This document shows, one piece after another, positions 1 to 5,158 of a stretch of 5,158 bases of DNA. Where the stretch lies: positions 1-5,158 of the forward strand of contig JASLEM010000300.1 of NCBI GenBank assembly GCA_030151165.1. Direction: 5' to 3'. Position 1 is the stretch's first letter. Each line of letters opens with the position of its first letter. The position numbers were made by a program, and so were the translations under genes. The notes beneath the pieces are model-generated. The model made no database searches, was not told the DNA's origin, and worked only from the letters and a program-made list of their open reading frames with translations. The DNA comes from Burkholderiaceae bacterium. Its GTDB lineage: Bacteria; Pseudomonadota; Gammaproteobacteria; Burkholderiales; Burkholderiaceae.

Positions 1-143
1 GCTCGACAAGTCCGACACCGCCACGCCGCCGGGGCGGGCGCGGCGGCGACCGTCGTCGTCGGCGCGGTCGGCGTGCCGGGCGTCGAGACGAGTTCGCGCA
101 GCAGCGCGAGCTTCGGCGGCGTCGAGGTGTCGGACTTGTCGAG
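1..143. repeat. Short inverted repeat at the left edge within the TPR gene
   Basis: Bases 2-31 are the reverse complement of 114-143 with 28 of 30 matches (18 of them consecutive, 2-19 with 126-143), separated by an 82-base loop. Read on the plus strand, 2-31 would encode LDKSDTATPP, against LDKSDTSTPP in the minus-strand TPR gene; the one changed codon is TCG to GCC. The arm reaches the edge and may continue outside. A 7-base CGCCGCC/GGCGGCG pair (24-30 and 42-48) lies near the likely junction. Confidence 0.75.
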
Positions 144-656
144 TTGCAGCGCCTTCGAGTACGCCTGGCTCGCCAGCTGCGCGTAGACGTCGCCCAGGTT
201 CTGGTACGCGGTCGCGTAGGCCGGGTTGGTGCGGATCGCCTTCTCGAGCGCCGCGCGCGCCTTGTCGTAGTCGCCCTGCGAGCCGTACAGCACCGCGAGG
301 TTGTTGTACGGCGAGGGCATCTCGGGATGGTCCTCGACCAGCTTCTGGAACACCTGCAGCGCCTCGGCCTTGCGGTCGAGCATCGACAGCGTCACGCCGC
401 GGCGAAAGCGCATCGCCGGATCCTTCGGGTTCTTGGCCAGCGCGTCGTCGATCAGCTTCAGCGCCTGCGTGTTCTGGCCGCTCTTGATCAGGCGCTGGAT
501 CTCGACCACCTCGGGCGACGGGGCCGTCGCGACCGGCGCCGCGGGCGGCGCCGAGGCCTGCGCCTGGGCGCCGTGCGACAGCGTCGCGGCCAGCGCGAGG
601 GCGGCGGCGCGGCCGACTTGGGTCAGCGACATCATCTTGGAACTGGATACCCGCAT
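1..656 (-). CDS. Secreted tetratricopeptide-repeat protein, 3' end missing
   Basis: The frame opens at ATG 654-656 and stays open to the left edge (218 codons). Residues 1-34 look like a Sec signal peptide: basic start, hydrophobic stretch around residues 16-26, likely cleavage after an AQA motif near residue 33. Residues 35-48 are Ala/Pro-rich. Four TPR-like helical pairs follow at roughly 48-81, 82-115, 116-149 and 150-175, with typical TPR residues such as PYNNLAVLYGSQGDYDKA and YQNLGDVYAQ. After residue 190 a Thr/Ala/Pro-rich linker begins. It resembles a periplasmic TPR protein common in Burkholderiales that, as I recall, is often found near peptidyl-prolyl isomerase genes and ends in an NTF2-like domain; neither can be checked here. 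It is probably a protein-binding scaffold; its exact job is unknown. ATG pairs at 630-635 are alternative starts, and no strong ribosome site decides between them. From about residue 211 (position 26 and below) the frame runs into an inverted copy of its own gene and is not trustworthy. Confidence 0.85.
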   Translation of the reverse strand, partial: MRVSSSKMMSLTQVGRAAALALAATLSHGAQAQASAPPAAPVATAPSPEVVEIQRLIKSGQNTQALKLIDDALAKNPKDPAMRFRRGVTLSMLDRKAEALQVFQKLVEDHPEMPSPYNNLAVLYGSQGDYDKARAALEKAIRTNPAYATAYQNLGDVYAQLASQAYSKALQLDKSDTSTPPKLALLRELVSTPGTPTAPTTTVAAAPAPAAWRCRTCR

Positions 657-773
657 GGTGGTGAGGTTCAGGTAATTGGAGTTTTTCTCGGGCACGGTGC
701 GGCAACGGCGGACGCACGAACGACTGCGCGAGAGTCTAACGAAAATAGGGCCCGCCTTCGCCCGCGGGCGCAA
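657..773 (-). promoter_or_regulatory. Intergenic leader of the TPR gene
   Basis: This gap lies between the tolC terminator and the TPR start codon, so it probably carries the TPR gene's own promoter. On the minus strand a TAGACT hexamer (738-733) could be a -10 box, but no convincing -35 lies at the right distance. A perfect 12-base palindrome, CGCCCGCGGGCG, sits at 759-770; it could be an operator or chance in GC-rich DNA. No clear Shine-Dalgarno precedes the ATG. Confidence 0.3.
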
Positions 774-774
774 C

Positions 775-800
775 AAAAAAGGGGCGCATGTTGCGCCCCT
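775..800 (-). terminator. Rho-independent terminator of the tolC-family gene
   Basis: On the minus strand a perfect 9-bp stem, AGGGGCGCA (800-792) with TGCGCCCCT (788-780), encloses a 3-base loop and runs straight into six T residues (780-775; the first also closes the stem). The stem starts 26 bases after the tolC stop codon. A GC-rich stem followed by a T-tract is the classic intrinsic terminator. There is no T-tract on the plus-strand side, so it acts in one direction. It implies that the TPR gene is not simply co-transcribed with tolC. Confidence 0.88.
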
Positions 801-826
801 GGTTCCAATGCACCCACCGAGGGAAA

Positions 827-2707
827 TCAGCGGTTGCTTTCTCCGACGATCTTCCACTCGGTGCCCACGCGGTCCCAGACCAGCGTCTTGTGCATCGAGT
901 CCTTGAAGTCGGGCGACGTGTAGACCTGGTCGAAGCTGGTCTCGACGCGCGTGTCGGTGACGGCGTGCGTCTGCACGTTGTCCAGCTTGACGGTGATCGT
1001 GCCCTTCTTGCCGACGAGGCGCTTGCGGTCGGCGATCCAGCCCGCCTTCGTGCCCTTGAGCGGCTTGAAGTCGGGGCCGTAGAAGGCCATGTAGGCGCCG
1101 ACGTCGTGCGCCATCCACGCATTGGCCCAGTCCTGCAGGCGCTGGACGGCGATCGTGGCCGACTGCGCCGGCGTCACCGCGGCCGGGGCGGGAGCCGGGG
1201 CCGGCGCGGCGGGCACGACGGCGACCGGCTTCGCCGGGACGATCGGCGTGACCGGGGCGCTGACCTGCAGGCCGCGCGCGGCGGCTTGCTGGTCGGCGCG
1301 GGCGTCGAGCTGCTTGAAGCTGGCGCCGCCGATGTCGATGGCCTCGAGCGGGCAGCGCGAGGACGCGTCGCCGTCGATGCCCCAGTTCTGCGCTTCCGGC
1401 GCCAGGTCCTGCGCCTCGGGCTTCTTCAGGCCCAGGCTCGCGACCAGCGTGCCCATGCCGGCGTAGGTGCGCACGATGGCGGTGGCGAGGTCTTCCTCGG
1501 CCAGCACGTACGAGCGCTTGGCGGTGTAGAGCTCGTTCTCGGCGTTGAGCAGGTCCAGCAGGCTGCGCTGGCCGATGTCGAACTGCTGGCGGTAGGCGTC
1601 GCGCGCCTTCTGGATCGAGACGACGTTACGGTCCAGGTAGCCGAGCTGCTCGTTGAGCTTGCGCACGTCGTTGAACGCGATCGCGACGGTCTGGCGCGTG
1701 TCGTTGCAGGCCTTGTCGCGCTCGTTCTCGGCCTGGTTCAGCAGGCTCGCGTACTGGCGCTCGCGGGCCGAGTCGGCGCCGCCGTTGAAGATGTTCCAGG
1801 TCAGCGCGATCTCGGCCGTGGCGTCCTTGCGCTCGGCGATCACGCCGTCGAGGTTGTGGCCGCCGGCGCCGCGGATGTGGGCTTCCACGCGCGGCTGGAA
1901 CGGGCTCTTGCGGCCGGCGACGGCCGAGCGCGCCTGGCGCAGGTTCTCGATCGCCGCGGCGACCGCCGGGCTCTGCAGCGAGGCCTGCTCCATCGCGGAG
2001 CTCTCGGTCGGCGGCAGCGGGCGCAGCATCGAGACGGCGCTGACGTTGTCGGCCGGCGGCAGCGAGCCGACGATGCGCACATAGCGCTCGGTGACGTCGT
2101 GCAGGTTCGCGCGCTCGGTCACGAGGTTGGACTCGGCCAGCGCCACGCGGGCGACGACCTGCTCGAGGTCGACGCCGCGGCCCACGCCGGCGTTGACGCG
2201 CGACTGCACTTGGTCGAACGAGTACTTGTGCTGGACGTAGTTGTCCTCCGCCAGCTGCACGAGCTTGCGGTAGCGGACGACATCGTAGTACGCCTTCGCC
2301 GCTTCCATGCCGAACTGCTCGGTCGCGTCGAGGAACTCGAAGTAGCGCTCGAGCTTCGCGTGGCCGAGGCGGTCGACCTCGTTCTTCGTCGCCAGGCCGT
2401 CCCACAGCAGCTGGCTCAGCTCGAGGCGCACGCCGCCTTCGTAGAAGTTCGGGTGCGTCGGGTCGGTCTGCGAGTTGGTGTAGGTGCGCTTGCCGGCGTT
2501 GGCCGAAGCGTCCAGGTGCGGGCGCCAGGCGCCTTGCGCGACGCCGATCTCGTCGTTCGAGGCACGGAACGCGTTGAACTTGGCGGCGACTTCAGGATTT
2601 CCCTCAATGGCCTTCTGCACGGATTGCGCCACCGGAGAGGTGGTTTGCGCCATCGCGGCGCAGCTCGCCACAGCCAGCAGGCTGAAGCGGATCAAGGTCT
2701 TTTTCAT
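827..2707 (-). CDS. TolC-family outer-membrane channel with C-terminal NTF2-like domain (LapE-like)
   Basis: The 626-residue protein starts at ATG 2705-2707, chosen because it begins a textbook signal peptide (MKKTLIRF, hydrophobic LLAVASCAA, cleavage after AMA at about residue 20). An in-frame ATG at 2806 would add 33 residues that do not look like a secretion signal. Residues about 25-450 have the TolC/outer-membrane efflux pattern of two related halves: GVAQGAWRPHLDASANAG with LELSQLLWDG in the first, KSPFQPRVEAH with ALTWNIFNGG in the second, then long Ala/Glu/Arg/Leu-rich helices and the typical QFDIGQRSLLDLLNAENEL. Such trimers form the outer-membrane exit duct of type I secretion or efflux pumps. 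Usual family length is about 420-490. Here a Pro/Ala linker (about residues 480-515, APAPAPA) leads to an extra domain of about 110 residues, from LQDWANAWMAHDVGAYMAFY to the end, resembling the NTF2-like domain called Cds6 in some L,D-transpeptidase-related proteins. Divergent lapG/lapD genes suggest it is the adhesin exporter LapE, an inference from context; a general efflux role remains possible. Confidence 0.92.
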   Translation of the reverse strand: MKKTLIRFSLLAVASCAAMAQTTSPVAQSVQKAIEGNPEVAAKFNAFRASNDEIGVAQGAWRPHLDASANAGKRTYTNSQTDPTHPNFYEGGVRLELSQLLWDGLATKNEVDRLGHAKLERYFEFLDATEQFGMEAAKAYYDVVRYRKLVQLAEDNYVQHKYSFDQVQSRVNAGVGRGVDLEQVVARVALAESNLVTERANLHDVTERYVRIVGSLPPADNVSAVSMLRPLPPTESSAMEQASLQSPAVAAAIENLRQARSAVAGRKSPFQPRVEAHIRGAGGHNLDGVIAERKDATAEIALTWNIFNGGADSARERQYASLLNQAENERDKACNDTRQTVAIAFNDVRKLNEQLGYLDRNVVSIQKARDAYRQQFDIGQRSLLDLLNAENELYTAKRSYVLAEEDLATAIVRTYAGMGTLVASLGLKKPEAQDLAPEAQNWGIDGDASSRCPLEAIDIGGASFKQLDARADQQAAARGLQVSAPVTPIVPAKPVAVVPAAPAPAPAPAAVTPAQSATIAVQRLQDWANAWMAHDVGAYMAFYGPDFKPLKGTKAGWIADRKRLVGKKGTITVKLDNVQTHAVTDTRVETSFDQVYTSPDFKDSMHKTLVWDRVGTEWKIVGESNR

Positions 2708-3030
2708 GTTGCGGTTGCCGTCCCGAATGCGTATGTAGTTAATTGTTTCGATAATACCCAAGCCGATGCTGCGGATCGGGTTCCCGCAACCCTCGCAAAA
2801 GGGCATGGCGGGAATTCATTTGAACCAAGCGCCCAATGTGTCGCGCGATTGTGGCGCGCCGACCACGAACCTTGCGGCAACCCGCGACGGGCTCCAGTCC
2901 GGCGCGCATCTGCCGATACGGTGGCGTGGACCTCGTCGACGATTCCCGCCAGCCCGACGCCGCCGTGATCCTCTCGCGTGCCGCGCGCCAGCTTGCCGCC
3001 CCCTGCACTACGAGCCTCATCCTGCGCTGG
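2708..3030. promoter_or_regulatory. Divergent intergenic region between tolC and lapG
   Basis: This stretch separates the divergent tolC-family and lapG starts and must hold the promoters for both unless transcription begins farther away. Its most AT-rich part lies at about 2730-2760, the likely promoter core. GATAAT at 2750-2755 (plus) is a good -10 hexamer, and TATTAT lies at 2756-2751 on the minus strand, but neither has a convincing -35 at 16-18 bases, so the assignment is tentative. The lapG frame is open upstream of the chosen ATG (back to an ATG at 2836, with a GTG at 2965), and third-position GC rises toward 3031, so part of this region may be coding. I see no RNA gene or mobile element in it. 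Confidence 0.4.
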
Positions 3031-3684
3031 ATGCGGTGGGTGGCGCTGCGCGTGGCGGTGGCGCTCGGCTTCGTCTCGCTGTCCGTGCAGAGCGTCGATT
3101 CGGAGCGCATCGTCGCCGCCGCGCAGAAGTACGGGCCGACCGCCGTGGCCAACGCCAAGGCGCTGCAGCAGGCCATCGCCAGTGTCGCCGGGAAGGACGA
3201 CAACGTCCAACTCAAGGCCGTCAACGATTTCTACAACCGTCGCCTCGCGTACAAGGAAGACATCGACAACTGGGGCGTCGACGATTACTGGGCGAGCCCG
3301 CTGGAATCGCTCGGCAAGGGCGCCGGCGATTGCGAGGACTACGCGATCGGGAAATACTTCACGCTCGTCGTGCTGGGTATGCCGCAGTCGAAGCTGAGAA
3401 TGGTCTATGTGCGTGCGAGCATCGCGGGCGCGCCCAATGGATATGTGGCGCACATGGTGCTCGCGTATTACCGCTCGCCCTATGCGGAACCCCTGGTTCT
3501 CGACAATCTCCAACCCGATATTCACCCGGCAGGCAGCCGGCCGGACCTCACGCCCGTGTTCAGTTTCAACGCAGAAGGCCTCTGGCAGGGCGTGGGCGCC
3601 GTCCGCGCGAACGGCGATCCGCTGACGCGGCTGTCCAAGTGGCGCGAAGCGCTCACGCGCGCGCAGCAGGACGGTTTCCGGTGA
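3031..3684 (+). CDS. lapG: LapG-type periplasmic transglutaminase-like cysteine protease
   Basis: LapG is a calcium-dependent periplasmic protease that clips the N-terminal region of a biofilm adhesin and so releases the cell from a surface. The chosen 217-residue form starts at ATG 3031, which gives a compact signal sequence (MRWVALR then VAVALGFVSLSV); earlier in-frame starts at GTG 2965 and ATG 2836 are possible and no ribosome site decides. The mature part follows the bacterial transglutaminase-like cysteine proteinase pattern: VNDFYNRRLAYKEDIDNWG, DYWASPLESLGKGAGDCEDY with nucleophile Cys101, AHMVLAYY with His141, and PLVLDNL with Asp158. Cys-His and His-Asp spacings of 40 and 17 compare well with the Cys135/His172/Asp189 triad of Pseudomonas fluorescens LapG. 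The acidic residues flanking the cysteine (Asp100, Glu102) match its calcium site. The C-terminal part (PVFSFNAEGLW, then a WREALTRAQQDGF helix) is also LapG-like. lapD follows 103 bases downstream on the same strand, as expected for a protease and its inhibitor-receptor. Confidence 0.93.
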   Translation: MRWVALRVAVALGFVSLSVQSVDSERIVAAAQKYGPTAVANAKALQQAIASVAGKDDNVQLKAVNDFYNRRLAYKEDIDNWGVDDYWASPLESLGKGAGDCEDYAIGKYFTLVVLGMPQSKLRMVYVRASIAGAPNGYVAHMVLAYYRSPYAEPLVLDNLQPDIHPAGSRPDLTPVFSFNAEGLWQGVGAVRANGDPLTRLSKWREALTRAQQDGFR

Positions 3685-3774
3685 GCCGGCGCGCGGCTTT
3701 CCGCCGGGCGGTGCGGTACGCTGCGCAGGCGGTCGCACGGGGCCACGCGGCAGAACAATTCGAAGAACGCATTC

Positions 3775-3782
3775 AAGAGGAA
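3775..3782 (+). promoter_or_regulatory. Ribosome binding site of lapD
   Basis: AAGAGGAA, with its GAGG core at 3777-3780, lies 7 bases before ATG 3788. It is the best Shine-Dalgarno in the window and fixes the lapD start. The 103-base gap between lapG and lapD shows no terminator hairpin with a T-tract, so co-transcription is likely. Confidence 0.75.
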
Positions 3783-3787
3783 CGCGC

Positions 3788-5158
3788 ATGTCGTTGATCC
3801 GGCAGGTCTGGTTGCTGTTGGCGGTGACGCTGGTGCTCGCGTTCGCGGGGGCGATCGGCGTGTCCGTGCATTCGGCGCGGCAGTACCTGCAGACCCAGCT
3901 CAACCTGAAGAACAACGACACCGCGCAGTCGCTCGCGCTGACCTTGTCGCAGCAGCACGGCGACCCGATCGCGCTCGAGCTCGCGATCGCCAGCCAGTTC
4001 GACACCGGCTACTACGAGCGCATCCGCCTGACCGCGCCCGGCGGCAAGCCGATCGTCGAGAAGCAGGGCGACACCCGCCCGCAGCGCGCGCCGGCGTGGT
4101 TCGTCGACGTGCTGGGCATCGCGCCCGCCGACGGCGTGGCGCAGGTGAGCGACGGCTGGCGCCAGATCGGCCGCCTCGAGGTGCGCAGCCAGTCGGCGTT
4201 CGCCGACGACGAGTTGTGGCAAGGCACGGTCAACACCGTCGGCGTGCTGCTCGCGATGGTCGTCATCGCCGGCGGGCTCGCGTGGATCGGCGTCAACCGC
4301 ATCCGCGTGCCGCTCGACCGCACCGTGGAGCAGGCGCGCGCGATCACCGAGCGCCGCTTCGTCACCGTCGACGAGCCCGAGGTGCCCGAGCTGCGCAACG
4401 TCACCCGCGCGATGAACGCGATGGTCGGGCGCGTGAAGGCGATGTTCGACGAACAGGCCGGCCAGGTCGAGCAGTTGCGGCGCCAGGCGCATTGCGACCC
4501 GCTGACCGGGCTGTCCAACCGCGCGCACTTCCTGGGCCGCGTGAAGGTCATGCTGGACGCCGAGGACGGCGCCGCGAGCGGGGCGCTGGTGATGGTGCGG
4601 CTCGTCGAGCTGCAGTCGTTGAACCGCACGCTCGGCCGCTCGGCGACCGACCGCCTGCTGCAGGACGCGGCCGGCGCGATGGTCGAGTCCTCGCGCCGGC
4701 TCAGCGCGTCCGAGGTCGGACGCCTGAACGGCAGCGACTTCGCGCTCGCGCTGCCCGACGTCGACTCGCTGCGCGAGCCCGCCGTCGACGTCGCCGCGCG
4801 CCTGCGCAGCCTGCTGCGCGGCGACGTCCACCGCCGGATCGCGCAGCGAGGCGACGTCGGGCAGCGCGAGCGCGAAGTCGCTGCCGTTCAGGCGACCGAT
4901 CTCGGACGCGGTGACGCGGCGCGCGCTCTCCACCATCGCGCCGGCGGCGTCCTGCAGCAGGCGGTCGGTGGCCGAGCGGCCCAGCGTGCGGTTCAGGGCC
5001 TGCAGCTCCACGAGGCGCACGAGCACGAGCGCGCCGCTCGCCGCGCCGTCCTCGCTGTCCAGCATCACCTTCATGCGGCCGAGGAAGTGCGCGCGGTTCG
5101 AGACGCCCGTCAGCGCGTCGCAGTGCGCCTGGCGGCGCAGGTGCTCGACCTGGTTCGC
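3788..5158 (+). CDS. lapD: LapD-type c-di-GMP receptor, truncated inside its GGDEF domain by a fold-back junction
   Basis: LapD is an inner-membrane receptor that senses c-di-GMP through a degenerate cytoplasmic EAL domain and holds the protease LapG on its periplasmic domain. The order seen here is diagnostic: MSLIRQVWLLLAVTLVLAFAG (first membrane helix, residues about 8-27), a periplasmic LapD/MoxY domain (about 28-149) with FDTGYYERIRL, PAWFVDVLGI and SDGWRQIGRLEV, a second helix (about 150-170), HAMP (about 171-222) and a GGDEF domain from about 232 (CDPLTGLSNRAHF). Trp124 in the DGW motif aligns with the tryptophan P. fluorescens LapD inserts into LapG. The active-site GGDEF is NGSDF (314-318), so cyclase activity is not expected, as in known LapDs. 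Homology is sound to about residue 347 (position 4828). Beyond that the frame stays open to the edge, but it is antisense to an inverted lapD copy and is not real LapD. The C-terminal half of GGDEF and the whole EAL domain are missing; full LapDs run to about 650 residues. Confidence 0.9.
   Translation, partial: MSLIRQVWLLLAVTLVLAFAGAIGVSVHSARQYLQTQLNLKNNDTAQSLALTLSQQHGDPIALELAIASQFDTGYYERIRLTAPGGKPIVEKQGDTRPQRAPAWFVDVLGIAPADGVAQVSDGWRQIGRLEVRSQSAFADDELWQGTVNTVGVLLAMVVIAGGLAWIGVNRIRVPLDRTVEQARAITERRFVTVDEPEVPELRNVTRAMNAMVGRVKAMFDEQAGQVEQLRRQAHCDPLTGLSNRAHFLGRVKVMLDAEDGAASGALVMVRLVELQSLNRTLGRSATDRLLQDAAGAMVESSRRLSASEVGRLNGSDFALALPDVDSLREPAVDVAARLRSLLRGDVHRRIAQRGDVGQREREVAAVQATDLGRGDAARALHHRAGGVLQQAVGGRAAQRAVQGLQLHEAHEHERAARRAVLAVQHHLHAAEEVRAVRDARQRVAVRLAAQVLDLVR
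4457..5158. repeat. Large diverged inverted repeat within lapD
   Basis: The arms 4457-4799 and 4816-5158 pair in one register (positions sum to 9615) with no insertions or deletions and a 16-base loop. By hand count about 45 of 343 positions differ (about 87% identity), mostly third codon positions, giving about 14 amino-acid changes in 114. The innermost 13 bases, GACGTCGCCGCGC at 4787-4799 and its complement at 4816-4828, match perfectly and likely mark the junction. The outer arm reaches the window edge, so its true length is unknown. Confidence 0.93.
4816..5158 (-). CDS. Fragment of a second, diverged LapD homologue (start of GGDEF domain), inverted
   Basis: Read on the minus strand from the right edge, the frame encodes NQVEHLRRQAHCDALTGVSN, then RAHFLGRMKVMLDSEDG, then DRLLQDAAGAMVE and GRLNGSDFALALPDV, ending at the pivot. 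It matches residues about 224-337 of the neighbouring LapD at about 88%. The same NGSDF replaces GGDEF. Because most base differences are silent, this arm has evolved as coding sequence, so it comes from a second genuine lapD gene (another strain or a paralogue) and is not an error-ridden copy. Its 5' part lies outside the window, and its 3' half is lost at the junction, as in the plus-strand copy. An in-frame ATG at 5072-5074 is an internal methionine, not a start. Left of 4816 the open frame simply runs antisense through the other lapD. It may not be a separate gene in any real genome. Confidence 0.8.

Noticed and set aside
759..770. 12-base palindrome CGCCCGCGGGCG as a regulator operator
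   Set aside because: It is pure G/C in a very GC-rich region with no second copy that I found and no associated regulator gene; chance is adequate.
788..2968. 726-codon plus-strand open frame opposite the tolC-family gene
   Set aside because: It is antisense to a gene with clear TolC homology. Its translation is rich in Arg/Ala/Val/Leu/Asp with no recognisable motif, as expected of a shadow frame in high-GC DNA.
2704..4005. 433-codon minus-strand open frame opposite lapG and the start of lapD
   Set aside because: It overlaps two well-supported plus-strand genes on the opposite strand, has no family motif, and runs through the divergent promoter region.
4501..4828. Active diguanylate cyclase
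   Set aside because: The signature motif is NGSDF, and the LapD periplasmic and HAMP architecture points to a receptor with a degenerate GGDEF.
3773..5074. 433-codon minus-strand open frame starting with MKVMLDSEDG as one gene
   Set aside because: Only its first part (right of 4816) is real LapD-like sequence, entering from beyond the window edge. The rest is antisense to the plus-strand lapD, so it is a chimera-made frame and not a gene.
4457..5158. Terminal inverted repeats of an insertion sequence or a phase-variable invertible switch
   Set aside because: No transposase or recombinase lies nearby. The arms are coding sequence of the same domain with silent-site divergence, and the 16-base spacer is too short for an invertible cassette.

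Overview
The window is very GC-rich (strong G/C bias at third codon positions) and reads like a Betaproteobacterium of the order Burkholderiales. That placement is an inference from the style of the TPR protein, the TolC homologue and the LapG/LapD pair; no rRNA or taxonomic marker is present.

Layout. The left third lies on the minus strand: the 5' part of a secreted tetratricopeptide-repeat protein (656 down to the left edge), preceded by a complete TolC-family outer-membrane channel gene (2707 to 827) with an unusual C-terminal NTF2-like extension. A clear rho-independent terminator (775-800, minus strand) separates the two. A 323-bp intergenic region with a small AT-rich island (about 2730-2760) separates tolC from two plus-strand genes: a LapG-type periplasmic calcium-dependent cysteine protease (3031-3684) and a LapD-type inner-membrane c-di-GMP receptor (from 3788). 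The lapD gene is complete at its 5' end and covers the periplasmic sensor, HAMP and a degenerate GGDEF domain (NGSDF in place of GGDEF). It never reaches its EAL domain.

How the genes fit together. In the known Lap system, a giant adhesin is exported by a type I secretion system through a TolC-like outer-membrane protein (LapE) and kept at the cell surface. When c-di-GMP falls, LapD releases LapG, which cleaves the adhesin and frees the cell. LapG, LapD and a divergently transcribed TolC homologue side by side suggest a local adhesin-retention module. The adhesin and the ABC transporter/membrane-fusion partners are not in the window.

The strangest feature is structural: both ends of the window fold back on themselves. 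From about 4816 to 5158 the sequence is the reverse complement of 4457-4799, without gaps but about 87% identical. The differences fall mainly at third codon positions, so the arm is a diverged homologue of lapD rather than a copy with sequencing errors. The first 31 bases are likewise a slightly diverged inverted copy of 114-143 in the TPR gene. The simplest explanation is chimeric joining of two related strains or loci at short inverted repeats (amplification or assembly artefact); a real inverted duplication is the alternative. Gene calls at the two extremes should be treated as truncated by this event.
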